From: an uncultured Eubacteriales bacterium
Lineage (GTDB): Bacteria > Bacillota > Clostridia > Oscillospirales > Oscillospiraceae
Direction of reading: 5' to 3'
Assembly (NCBI GenBank): GCA_900556935.1
Contig: USQL01000056.1
Coordinates: 1 to 14,388, forward strand
Length of the DNA stretch: 14,388 nt
The position numbers were made by a program, and so were the translations under genes. The notes under the pieces are model-generated. The model was not told the origin of the DNA and did not search any database. It saw only the letters and a program-made list of their open reading frames with translations. Numbering within the stretch: position 1 is the first letter of the stretch; every line of letters starts with the position of its first letter. Shown one piece after another: positions 6,457 through 12,762 of the stretch.

Positions 6457-7272
6457 ATGAAAAAGACCGTTTCTATTGTGCTTGCCCTGGTCCTGTGCCT
6501 GGGGCTGCTGACCGCCTGCGGCAGCAAGAGCGCTTCCGGTGACAAGACCATCACCGTGGCCGCCTCCCCCACGCCCCATGCCGAAATCCTGAAGGTTGCC
6601 GGTGAAGTCCTTGCCAAGGACGGCTGGACCCTGAAGGTCACTGAGTACGCCGACTATGTGGTTCCCAACAACGTGGTGGAAGACGGCGAGTGCGATGCCA
6701 ACTACTTCCAGCATCAGCCCTACCTGGACACCTTCAACACCGAGAACGGCACCCATCTGGTGAGTGTTGCCGCCATCCACTACGAGCCCTTCGGTATCTA
6801 CCCGGGCACCAAGTCCGCCATTGCTGACCTTTCTGGCGGCGACAAGATTGCCATCCCCAACGACGGCTCCAACCGTGCCAGAGCCCTGCTGCTGCTGGAG
6901 GCCAACGGCATCATCAAGCTGAAGGACGGCGTTGGCATGGCGGCCACCGCTCTGGACATCGCTGAGAACCCCTTGAACCTGCAGATTGTGGAGATGGAGG
7001 CCGCCCAGATTGCCGGTGTCCGTGATTCCGTGGCCCTGGCCGTTATCAACGGCAACTACGCACTGAACGCCGGCCTGAACGCCGGTACCGATGCCATCGC
7101 CACCGAGGACCCCAACTCCGTCTCCGCCCAGACCTACGCCAATGTGCTGGTGGTCAAGGAGGGCAACGAGAACACCGACAAGACCAAGGCCCTGGTCGCC
7201 GCCCTGACCAGCCAGGAGGTTAAGGACTACATTAACTCCACCTACTCCGGCGCGGTTGTGCCTATTTTCTAA
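6457..7272 (+). CDS. metQ: Methionine-binding lipoprotein MetQ (NlpA family)
   Basis: This 271-residue substrate-binding lipoprotein has a signal peptide MKKTVSIVLALVLCLGL and lipobox LLTAC with C21 as the lipidated cysteine, so it is anchored outside the membrane. The mature part matches the NlpA/MetQ fold: ITVAASPTPHAEIL (36-49), YADYVVPNNVVEDGECDANYFQHQPYL (given here only as the region near 64-90), and the phrase GGDKIAIPNDGSNRARALLLLE (near 127-148). It captures methionine and delivers it to MetNI. AAGGAGAG lies 8 bp before the start. Codons are strongly biased to C-ending forms, more than in metN, which suggests high expression, as usual for binding proteins. It is followed by a strong terminator. 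Confidence 0.95.
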   Translation: MKKTVSIVLALVLCLGLLTACGSKSASGDKTITVAASPTPHAEILKVAGEVLAKDGWTLKVTEYADYVVPNNVVEDGECDANYFQHQPYLDTFNTENGTHLVSVAAIHYEPFGIYPGTKSAIADLSGGDKIAIPNDGSNRARALLLLEANGIIKLKDGVGMAATALDIAENPLNLQIVEMEAAQIAGVRDSVALAVINGNYALNAGLNAGTDAIATEDPNSVSAQTYANVLVVKEGNENTDKTKALVAALTSQEVKDYINSTYSGAVVPIF

Positions 7273-7303
7273 GACTGCCTCCTAGAGGTCCCTATCGATT
7301 CCC

Positions 7304-7360
7304 AAAAAACCTGTCATTGCCACACCAGCGTACGCGCCGATCCGCAATGACAGGTTTTTT
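7304..7360. terminator. Bidirectional terminator between metQ and the nuclease gene
   Basis: A perfect 17-bp stem (7304-7320 with 7344-7360) begins with six A and ends with six T, so it has a U-tract whichever strand is transcribed. It serves metQ from the left and the minus-strand nuclease gene (stop at 7382) from the right. The loop is unusually long (7321-7343) and holds a small palindrome, GCGTACGC. Confidence 0.9.
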
Positions 7361-7381
7361 GTACAGTCTGCAGAAGTCCAA

Positions 7382-8083
7382 TTAGGCGGCCAGTCGGTTA
7401 TCTCCCGTGGCGTAGTCAATGACCACCCCGGGCTGGACGTTGTAGCAGTAGACGTTGAAGCATACGCCCTCTCCGGCATCCTCCACGGACCAGGCCTCCA
7501 TGAGAACGCCCTGGGCTACCAGGTCGGTGCCGCCAAACATGGGGGTCACCCGGTAGAGCACGTGGTTCCCGGTTTCGTGGATGTAGTCGGCCACCATGTT
7601 TTCAAAGGGCAGCATCCCGGTGACGTTCAGATACCGGGTGCCGGTAATTAAATTCTGCTTGTTCGCGTTTTCCGCCGTCAGCTGGTAGCCGATTAAATGG
7701 CAGCGGTTATACAGGTATTTTCCGTCCACAAAGTCATATTTTGCCACCTGCCAGCCCGAGGGCTTTACGGAGCCGATGCTCCCCCTGGGCTCTGTGGGCA
7801 TCAAATCCTGCCCCACGCAGGCCTCCGCCACGCCGCAGCGGCCCAGAGCGTCCAGAGGCGAATAGGTTTCGTAGGAGCTGACCGTATAGTCTGTTTCCGT
7901 AAAGAAGGGCCGGTTGCCGTTGACGGCTACATACGCATCCCCGGAATAGGCCGGAATATTTTCCAGGGAAATCACCCGGCCGGAGCCAAAGTAGGTCTGA
8001 TATAACCCAACCAGCCCCAGAATGACAATCAGGAGCAGCAGCTCCGGCAGGGTCTTTCCTTTTTTAGGGTATCTCTTAGCCAT
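7382..8083 (-). CDS. Membrane-anchored DNA/RNA non-specific endonuclease (beta-beta-alpha metal family)
   Basis: This 233-residue protein has a basic start (MAKRYPKKGKTLPE), one membrane segment at about 14-32 (ELLLLIVILGLVGLYQTYF) and an exterior nuclease domain. The active-site region YNRCHLIGYQL (125-135) carries the probable general base H129, followed by QNLITGTRYLN (143-153) with metal-binding Asn candidates N144 and N153, and FENMVADYI (160-168). This matches the EndA/Sda1-type nucleases of Firmicutes, where the motif is usually NRSH or DRGH; here Cys replaces Ser/Gly. I chose ATG 8083 over ATG 8104 because AAAGGAG falls 8 bp before it. The start overlaps the stop of the upstream gene by 8 bp. 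Roles could be nutrient scavenging from extracellular DNA or DNA uptake; no competence genes are visible here. Confidence 0.85.
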   Translation of the reverse strand: MAKRYPKKGKTLPELLLLIVILGLVGLYQTYFGSGRVISLENIPAYSGDAYVAVNGNRPFFTETDYTVSSYETYSPLDALGRCGVAEACVGQDLMPTEPRGSIGSVKPSGWQVAKYDFVDGKYLYNRCHLIGYQLTAENANKQNLITGTRYLNVTGMLPFENMVADYIHETGNHVLYRVTPMFGGTDLVAQGVLMEAWSVEDAGEGVCFNVYCYNVQPGVVIDYATGDNRLAA

Positions 8084-8486
8084 TTTCTGTTTCTCCTTTG
8101 TCATAGTACTCCGCGGTAATTACCGGGTGGGAAAAGCCGGGGAATTCCCGGGCCTCTGTCAGGTGCCACAGCCCCTCCGGAAACTGAAATTTTTCATCCG
8201 ACGGGTAGTCCCGGTTCCAGCGGTAGAGAAGAAGCTTTTCGGGCCGTATTTCCGGTGCCGCCGCTTCCCAGAAGCAGTAGCACCCATTGGGTGTCTCCTC
8301 CGGTGCCGCCACCGCGTGGAGCTCTGCCTGGGGGAAGTCCCCGAAAAGCCCAAGGCTTTCCCGGGCCAGCCACAGCTTTCCTCCGGCCTGCTCCAGCAAA
8401 TCCCGGCACAGCGCCCTGTCCCGGCTGCACCGCCGGTGATTGAACCGCAGCCCCAGGCTGTTTTCCGCGCAGGAAACCAAAATCAT
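8076..8486 (-). CDS. Small conserved protein of unknown function, 136 aa
   Basis: Start ATG 8486 gives AGGAGGG a 6-bp spacing; two in-frame ATGs further out would have it too close or be inside the ribosome binding site. The protein begins MILVSCAENSLGLRFNHRR and contains YRWNRDYPSDEKF (about residues 88-100) and EFPGFSHPVITAEYY (about 114-128). This resembles a small family common in gut Clostridia, sometimes labelled ribonuclease Z in databases, as I recall; I see no metallo-beta-lactamase HxHxDH motif, so I do not accept that label. It has no signal peptide or membrane segment. It is the first gene of a two-gene unit with the nuclease. Function unknown. Confidence 0.78.
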   Translation of the reverse strand: MILVSCAENSLGLRFNHRRCSRDRALCRDLLEQAGGKLWLARESLGLFGDFPQAELHAVAAPEETPNGCYCFWEAAAPEIRPEKLLLYRWNRDYPSDEKFQFPEGLWHLTEAREFPGFSHPVITAEYYDKGETENG

Positions 8487-8521
8487 TTCCATCCCTCCTG
8501 AAAGCAAACGCATTTTCGATT

Positions 8522-8550
8522 ATTGTAACAGATATCAGAATAAATTACAA
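8522..8550 (-). promoter_or_regulatory. Promoter of the small-protein/nuclease pair
   Basis: On the minus strand TTGTAA (8545-8550) and TACAAT (8522-8527) are 17 bp apart. The expected start near 8515 leaves about 28 nt of leader before ATG 8486. This supports the downstream start choice for the small protein. Confidence 0.7.
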
Positions 8551-8613
8551 GGTGCCAGTTCCAAATTTCCAGAATTTTCTGCGTCAAATTCCGTAAAAAT
8601 CGGCATTTTCATG

Positions 8614-8642
8614 TTGAAATTCCGGGGAAAAGATGATAGTAT
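8614..8642 (+). promoter_or_regulatory. Probable promoter of the FMN-domain reductase
   Basis: TTGAAA (8614-8619) lies 17 bp before TAGTAT (8637-8642); an overlapping TATAGT (8640-8645) is an alternative -10 with 20-bp spacing. The assignment is less clear than the other promoters in the window. The 8-mer AAATTCCG occurs at 8586-8593 and again at 8617-8624, overlapping the -35, and might be an operator. Confidence 0.45.
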
Positions 8643-8672
8643 AGTTCCATTCCAACAAGAAGGAGAAACCAT

Positions 8673-10913
8673 ATGAAGAAAACCAAGCGTTCCCTGAATA
8701 CCTGGGGCTTTTTGGCGATCTATCTTGCGATTCTGGCCGTGTTTGCCGGTGTGTACGCACTGGTAAAGGTCATGGATCAGGCCAATGCCCCCATTGTGGC
8801 GGGTACATACACCCCCGGTGTCTATACCGGCTCTGATTTTGGCTTTGGCGGCGAAATCAAAGCCACGCTGACCGTAGGCCCCAACGGCGGCATTGACGAT
8901 GTCACCCTGGAAGGCCCCAACGAAACCCCCACCATCGGCGGGGAGGCCCTGGGTACCCTGAAGCAGCAGGTGCTGTCCGCCCAGAGCGCCGAGATTGACG
9001 GTGTTTCCGGCGCGACCCTGACCTCCACCGGCGTTCGCAATGCCGTGTCCGCGGCCCTGGACGCCGCCTCCGGCCACGAGATGCCTGAGGTTGTCGCCCC
9101 GGAGGGGGATAACCTCTTTGTCCCCGGCACCTACGAGAAGTCCGCCAAGGGCTTCGGCGGCGACTGCACCGTCACGCTGACGGTCTCCGAAAACGAGATT
9201 ACCGACGTACAGATTGACGGCAGCGGCGAAACCGAGAACATCGGCTCCTTCGCCGTGACCCTGCTGCAAAAGTCCATCCTGGAAAACCAGACCACTAAGG
9301 TCGATGCCATCAGCGGCGCGACGGTTACCAGCAACGCCATCCTGAACGCTGCCAACCAGGCGCTGACCGCGGCCGGCGCGGACCTGGACAAGCTCCCGGC
9401 AGCCCATACCCCGGATATGGATACCGCGGACAAGGCCCAGCAGACCCTGGAAACCGACGTTCTGGTGGTTGGCGCGGGCGGTGCCGGTATGACGGCTGCC
9501 ATCAACGCCACCCAGGCGGGCAGGGAAGTGCTGATTTTGGAAAAGATGCCCTATGCGGGCGGCAACTCCACTAAGGCCACCGGCGGCATGAACGCGGCGG
9601 GGACCAAGTATCAGCAGGAGATTGAGTTCACCAACGCCAAGGGCGTGGAGAACACCCTGAAAACCGCCAAGGAAAAGTGGGCGGATAACGAGACCATTAC
9701 CGCTCTGGCGGCCACCGTGCGGGAGCAGTGGGATGCCTACCAGGCCAATCCCCAGGGCTATTTCGATACCCCCGAGCTCATGGCGCTGGATACCATGATT
9801 GGCGGCAAGGGCATGAACGACCCCGCCCTGGTCAAGACCCTGACGGAGAATTCCGCCGCCGGTATCGACTGGCTGGATTCCATCGGCGCGCCTCTGCCTA
9901 AGCTGGCCTTCTCCGGCGGCGCTTCCGTCTCCCGGATTCATTCCCCGGCGGACGGCAACGGTGTCGGCGCGTATCTCGTCACCTCCTTCCTGAAGGTGCT
10001 GGACGAGATGCAGATTCCCGTGATGTACAATACCCGGGCTACCTCCATCCTGATGGAGGACGGCAAGGTTGTGGGCGTTGTGGCGGAGGGCGCTGATACG
10101 GTTTATACCATCCACGCCAAGTCCGTTGTTCTGGCTACCGGTGGTTTCGGTGCCAATATGGATATGATTACCCAGTACAATCCCAGCCTGGCCGGTTCCG
10201 TCACCACCAATGCCCCCGGTGCCACCGGTGACGGCATCGTCATGGCGACGGAAATCGGGGCGGCTGTCCGGGATATGGACCAGATTCAGCTCCATCCCAC
10301 GGTGGAGCAGGGCACCTCCATGCTGATTACCGAGGGTGTCCGCGGCGACGGTGCCATCCTGGTAAACCAGCAGGGTGTCCGGTTCGTCAACGAAATGCTG
10401 ACCCGTGACCAGGTTTCCGCCGCGGAGCTGGAGCAGGAGGGCAGCTATGCCTACGTCATCTTCGACCAGCGCCTGCGGGATGGCCTGAAGGCTGCCGAAA
10501 AGTACATCAAGACCGGCATTGTGGTGGAGGCACCCACCATTGAGGAGCTGGCCGAGAAGCTGTCCATGGACGGACAGACCCTGGCCAAGACCCTCAGCGA
10601 CTGGAACGGCTATGTGGCCGCCCAGAATGACCCGGACTTTGGCCGTGCCACCGCCATGGACCACGACCTGAGCCAGGCCCCCTACTATGCCATCAAGATT
10701 GCCCCGGGCATCCACCACACCATGGGCGGCCTGGTCATCGACCCCGAGACCCATGTGCTGGACAACAACGGCGACATCATCCCCAACCTGTTTGCGGCCG
10801 GTGAGGTCACCGGCGGTGTCCACGGCGGCAACCGCCTGGGCGGCACCGCGGTTTCCGACATCGTGGTCTTCGGCAAGATTGCCGGTACCAATGCTGCCGC
10901 CAACTGCGACTGA
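8673..10913 (+). CDS. Extracytoplasmic flavoprotein reductase, two FMN-bind domains plus fumarate-reductase-type FAD domain
   Basis: This 746-residue protein has an N-terminal membrane anchor (about 11-33), two tandem FMN-binding domains (about 45-130 and 150-234) and a FAD_binding_2 reductase domain (262-746; VVGAGGAGMTAA at 265-276). Each FMN domain has the motif recognised by the flavin transferase ApbE: DGVSGAT (109-115) and DAISGAT (211-217), with T115 and T217 the expected FMN sites. From memory of Shewanella Fcc3 numbering, its H365, E378, R381, R402, H504 and R544 correspond to H541, E554, R557, R578, H681 and R721, all present. Retention of the His at 365 favours a fumarate-like dicarboxylate over urocanate, whose reductase I recall having Tyr there. 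It probably receives membrane electrons and reduces an external acceptor during anaerobic growth. AAGGAG precedes ATG 8673. No ApbE or electron-donor gene is in the window. Confidence 0.9.
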   Translation: MKKTKRSLNTWGFLAIYLAILAVFAGVYALVKVMDQANAPIVAGTYTPGVYTGSDFGFGGEIKATLTVGPNGGIDDVTLEGPNETPTIGGEALGTLKQQVLSAQSAEIDGVSGATLTSTGVRNAVSAALDAASGHEMPEVVAPEGDNLFVPGTYEKSAKGFGGDCTVTLTVSENEITDVQIDGSGETENIGSFAVTLLQKSILENQTTKVDAISGATVTSNAILNAANQALTAAGADLDKLPAAHTPDMDTADKAQQTLETDVLVVGAGGAGMTAAINATQAGREVLILEKMPYAGGNSTKATGGMNAAGTKYQQEIEFTNAKGVENTLKTAKEKWADNETITALAATVREQWDAYQANPQGYFDTPELMALDTMIGGKGMNDPALVKTLTENSAAGIDWLDSIGAPLPKLAFSGGASVSRIHSPADGNGVGAYLVTSFLKVLDEMQIPVMYNTRATSILMEDGKVVGVVAEGADTVYTIHAKSVVLATGGFGANMDMITQYNPSLAGSVTTNAPGATGDGIVMATEIGAAVRDMDQIQLHPTVEQGTSMLITEGVRGDGAILVNQQGVRFVNEMLTRDQVSAAELEQEGSYAYVIFDQRLRDGLKAAEKYIKTGIVVEAPTIEELAEKLSMDGQTLAKTLSDWNGYVAAQNDPDFGRATAMDHDLSQAPYYAIKIAPGIHHTMGGLVIDPETHVLDNNGDIIPNLFAAGEVTGGVHGGNRLGGTAVSDIVVFGKIAGTNAAANCD

Positions 10914-10929
10914 TTGTCCAATACAAGCC

Positions 10930-10965
10930 AAAAGGGAAGCTGCTGCAAGGCGGCTTCCCTTTTTC
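10930..10965 (+). terminator. Rho-independent terminator of the reductase gene
   Basis: The stem pairs 10930-10943 with 10950-10963 (core GGGAAGC/GCTTCCC, one G-T pair) around a TGCAAG loop, and ends in a T-run. It directly abuts the -35 box of the next promoter. Confidence 0.88.
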
Positions 10966-10994
10966 TTGACTTTTGGACGGTTTCCTTCTACAAT
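10966..10994 (+). promoter_or_regulatory. Promoter of the NSS transporter gene
   Basis: TTGACT (10966-10971) is followed after 17 bp by TACAAT (10989-10994). The -35 box starts at the last base of the terminator T-run, so the transporter is a separate transcription unit despite close spacing. Confidence 0.8.
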
Positions 10995-11025
10995 ACAGAT
11001 ATCTTTTATGGAGAGAGGGAAGTGC

Positions 11026-12348
11026 ATGGATTCTTCCAAAAAGTCCGGCTTTGGCAGCCGGTGGGGATTTATTCTGGCCTCCGTGGGTTCCGCGGTGGGG
11101 ATGGCCAACGTATGGGGCTTTCCCAGCAAGGCGGGCAGCAACGGCGGCGGGGCATTTTTGATCATCTATCTGCTGTTTGTGGCTCTGTTTGGCTGTGTAG
11201 CCCTGCCCGCGGAGTTTGCCATGGGCCGCCGGGCGGGCACCGGGACCCTGGGGACCTATGCCTCCGTCTGGGAGAGCCGGGGGAAGGGGAGAGCCGGAAG
11301 AATTCTGGGCTGGCTGCCCCTGGCGGGCTCGCTGTGCATCGCCATCGGCTACGCGGTGATTATCAGCTATGTATTAAAAGCCCTGGTGGATTCCCTCAGC
11401 GGCGTGCTGCTGTCCGGAAGCACCAGCGATTGGTTTGCCGCCTTTTCCCAGAAGCCCTATTCCGTGGTGCCCTACCATATCCTTGTGGTCTGCGGCACGC
11501 TGCTCACCCTCTTTTTGGGGGCCAAGAGTATTGAAAAGACCAATAAAATCATGATGCCCCTGTTTTTCGTCATCTTTCTGATTCTGGCGGTGCGGGTGGC
11601 GATGCTTCCCGGGTCCGGGGCTGGGTATGTCTTTTTGCTGACCCCTCGGTGGGAATCTCTGGCAGACCCCACAGTCTGGATTCAGGCCATGGGGCAGGCC
11701 TTTTTCTCCCTGTCCATTACGGGCAGCGGCATGGTGGTCTATGGGGCGTACCTGTCCAAACAGGAGGATGTGGTGGGCGTGGCCCGGCACACGGCTCTGT
11801 TTGATACCGTTGCCGCCTTTGTGGCCGCCCTGGTGATTCTTCCGGCCTGCTTTGCCTATGGGCTGGATGTGGGAGCAGGGCCGGGGCTGCTGTTTGTCAC
11901 TCTGCCGGAGATTTTGCAGGATATTTTTCTGGGCCGCCTGTTTGCGGTGATTCTGTATGTAGCCATGATTTTTGCCGGGGTCAGCTCCCTGCAGAACATG
12001 TTCGAGGCTGTGGCGGAGTCGCTGCTGCACCGGTTCCCCAAGCTCAACCGCTGGGCGGTGCTGGGCATTCTGGCGGCGGCCTGCCTGGGCTTTGGCCTGC
12101 CTATGGAGCCTATTTCCAAGTGGGGCCCCTGGATGGACCTGGTTTCCATCTATATTATCCCCCTGGGGGCAACCCTGGGCGCGGTGAGCTGGTTTTATGT
12201 GCTGCCACAGAAGGAACTGATGGAAAGCGTCAATCTGGGCGCGAAAAAGCCCTATGGCCGCATTTGGTACAGCCTGGGGCGGTATGTGTATGTTCCCTTG
12301 GCGGTTTTGCTGTGCGCCATCGCCCTGATTTTCCGGGTGGCGTTCTGA
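11026..12348 (+). CDS. Sodium-dependent transporter of the NSS (SNF/LeuT) family
   Basis: This 440-residue integral membrane protein imports a small substrate, typically an amino acid, with sodium. The LeuT-fold first helix is clear: FILASVGSAVGMANVW (15-30), then GFPSKAGSNGGGAFLIIYLL (31-50), the conserved GGGAF region. The sixth helix reads AMGQAFFSLSITGSGMVVYG (221-240), with the unwound part that contacts substrate and sodium in LeuT. I count roughly 11 hydrophobic segments, usual for prokaryotic members. ATG 11026 is preferred because GAGAGGGA sits 5 bp upstream; an in-frame ATG at 11008 is a poorer alternative. It follows the reductase gene but has its own promoter, so a shared substrate is possible but not shown. 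Substrate cannot be read from the sequence. Confidence 0.9.
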   Translation: MDSSKKSGFGSRWGFILASVGSAVGMANVWGFPSKAGSNGGGAFLIIYLLFVALFGCVALPAEFAMGRRAGTGTLGTYASVWESRGKGRAGRILGWLPLAGSLCIAIGYAVIISYVLKALVDSLSGVLLSGSTSDWFAAFSQKPYSVVPYHILVVCGTLLTLFLGAKSIEKTNKIMMPLFFVIFLILAVRVAMLPGSGAGYVFLLTPRWESLADPTVWIQAMGQAFFSLSITGSGMVVYGAYLSKQEDVVGVARHTALFDTVAAFVAALVILPACFAYGLDVGAGPGLLFVTLPEILQDIFLGRLFAVILYVAMIFAGVSSLQNMFEAVAESLLHRFPKLNRWAVLGILAAACLGFGLPMEPISKWGPWMDLVSIYIIPLGATLGAVSWFYVLPQKELMESVNLGAKKPYGRIWYSLGRYVYVPLAVLLCAIALIFRVAF

Positions 12349-12350
12349 GC

Positions 12351-12372
12351 AGGGGCGGCTGGTATGCTGCCC
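12351..12372. repeat. Palindromic repeat R1 (GGGCGGCTGGTAT family)
   Basis: GGGCGGC (12353-12359) pairs with GCTGCCC (12366-12372), one G-T pair, around TGGTAT. Its first 15 bases (12351-12365) are identical to 12724-12738. It lies 3 bp after the transporter stop. Confidence 0.6.
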
Positions 12373-12423
12373 GCAATGGGATAGAGCGTTTGGTTGATCG
12401 TATACCCTGACGGGCAAACCCCT

Positions 12424-12622
12424 AGCCTTCTCCTGCTGGAGAAGGTGGCCCGCAGGCCGGATGTGGAGGGGACCCCTTGCGGGACTGCTGTGCCGAAATA
12501 AACGTTTAAGCTGTAAATTCGGTGTTTTTAGCTATATATTCTAATCAACTCCGGCACTTGCTACAGGTGTCCCCTCCACATTCCCCCGCTGCGGCGGGGA
12601 CCTTCTCCAGCAGGAGAAGGCT
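12424..12622. repeat. 199-bp inverted element made of two head-to-head hairpin repeats
   Basis: Perfect 23-bp inverted repeats lie at 12424-12446 and 12600-12622, and each is itself a hairpin (CCTTCTCC, 4-nt loop, GGAGAAGG). Further inward, 12461-12473 (ATGTGGAGGGGAC) is the inverse of 12569-12581, and GTGCCG (12490-12495) of CGGCAC (12552-12557). The central part, about 12496-12551, is AT-rich and unlike the flanks. Outside the element, AAACC (12416-12420) mirrors GGTTT (12627-12631). No coding frame of note is inside. It looks like a MITE-like or REP-like sequence; I see no target-site duplication. It is one of the structures filling the 414-bp gap between the convergent genes. Confidence 0.82.
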
Positions 12623-12626
12623 TTTT
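12601..12626 (+). terminator. Possible terminator formed by the right end of the inverted element
   Basis: CCTTCTCC/GGAGAAGG with an AGCA loop is followed by CTTTTT on the plus strand, a terminator-like arrangement about 250 bp past the transporter stop. The matching left end lacks a T-run, so only this copy would act. Confidence 0.45.
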
Positions 12627-12679
12627 GGTTTCCAACCGGGGGGATACGTGCAACGGGGTACTCACTTGCGATAGTTTTC

Positions 12680-12698
12680 GGGCAGCTGGTAGCTGCCC
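12680..12698. repeat. Palindromic repeat R2 (GGGCAGCTGGTAGCTGCCC)
   Basis: An 8-bp stem GGGCAGCT/AGCTGCCC with a 3-nt loop; a diverged copy of R1 and R3, sharing the GCTGGTA core and the following CCCTA. Confidence 0.6.
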
Positions 12699-12723
12699 CT
12701 ACAGGGAAATACGTAACAAAAGT

Positions 12724-12749
12724 AGGGGCGGCTGGTATCAGCCGCCCCT
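12724..12749 (-). terminator. Palindromic repeat R3, probable terminator of the BTAD regulator gene
   Basis: A perfect 10-bp stem AGGGGCGGCT/AGCCGCCCCT around GGTATC lies 13 bp past the stop of the minus-strand regulator and is followed on that strand by ACTTTTGTTAC. It is also the best-conserved copy of the R1/R2 repeat family, so a mobile-type palindrome appears to double as a terminator. Confidence 0.6.
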
Positions 12750-12762
12750 ATGGGTATTCCTT

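Noticed and set aside
8076..8486. Annotation of the small protein as ribonuclease Z
   Set aside because: It lacks the HxHxDH metal motif and is less than half the usual length of that enzyme.
8535..11165. An 876-codon open frame on the minus strand
   Set aside because: It lies antisense to the FMN-domain reductase and the start of the transporter, has low-complexity Gly/His/Val-rich translation, runs across a terminator and two promoters, and has no ribosome binding site. It results from GC-rich third positions of the real gene.
11374..12417. A 347-codon minus-strand frame opposite the transporter
   Set aside because: The translation is rich in Gln, His and Pro with no membrane segments or known motifs; the plus strand encodes a clear LeuT-fold protein.
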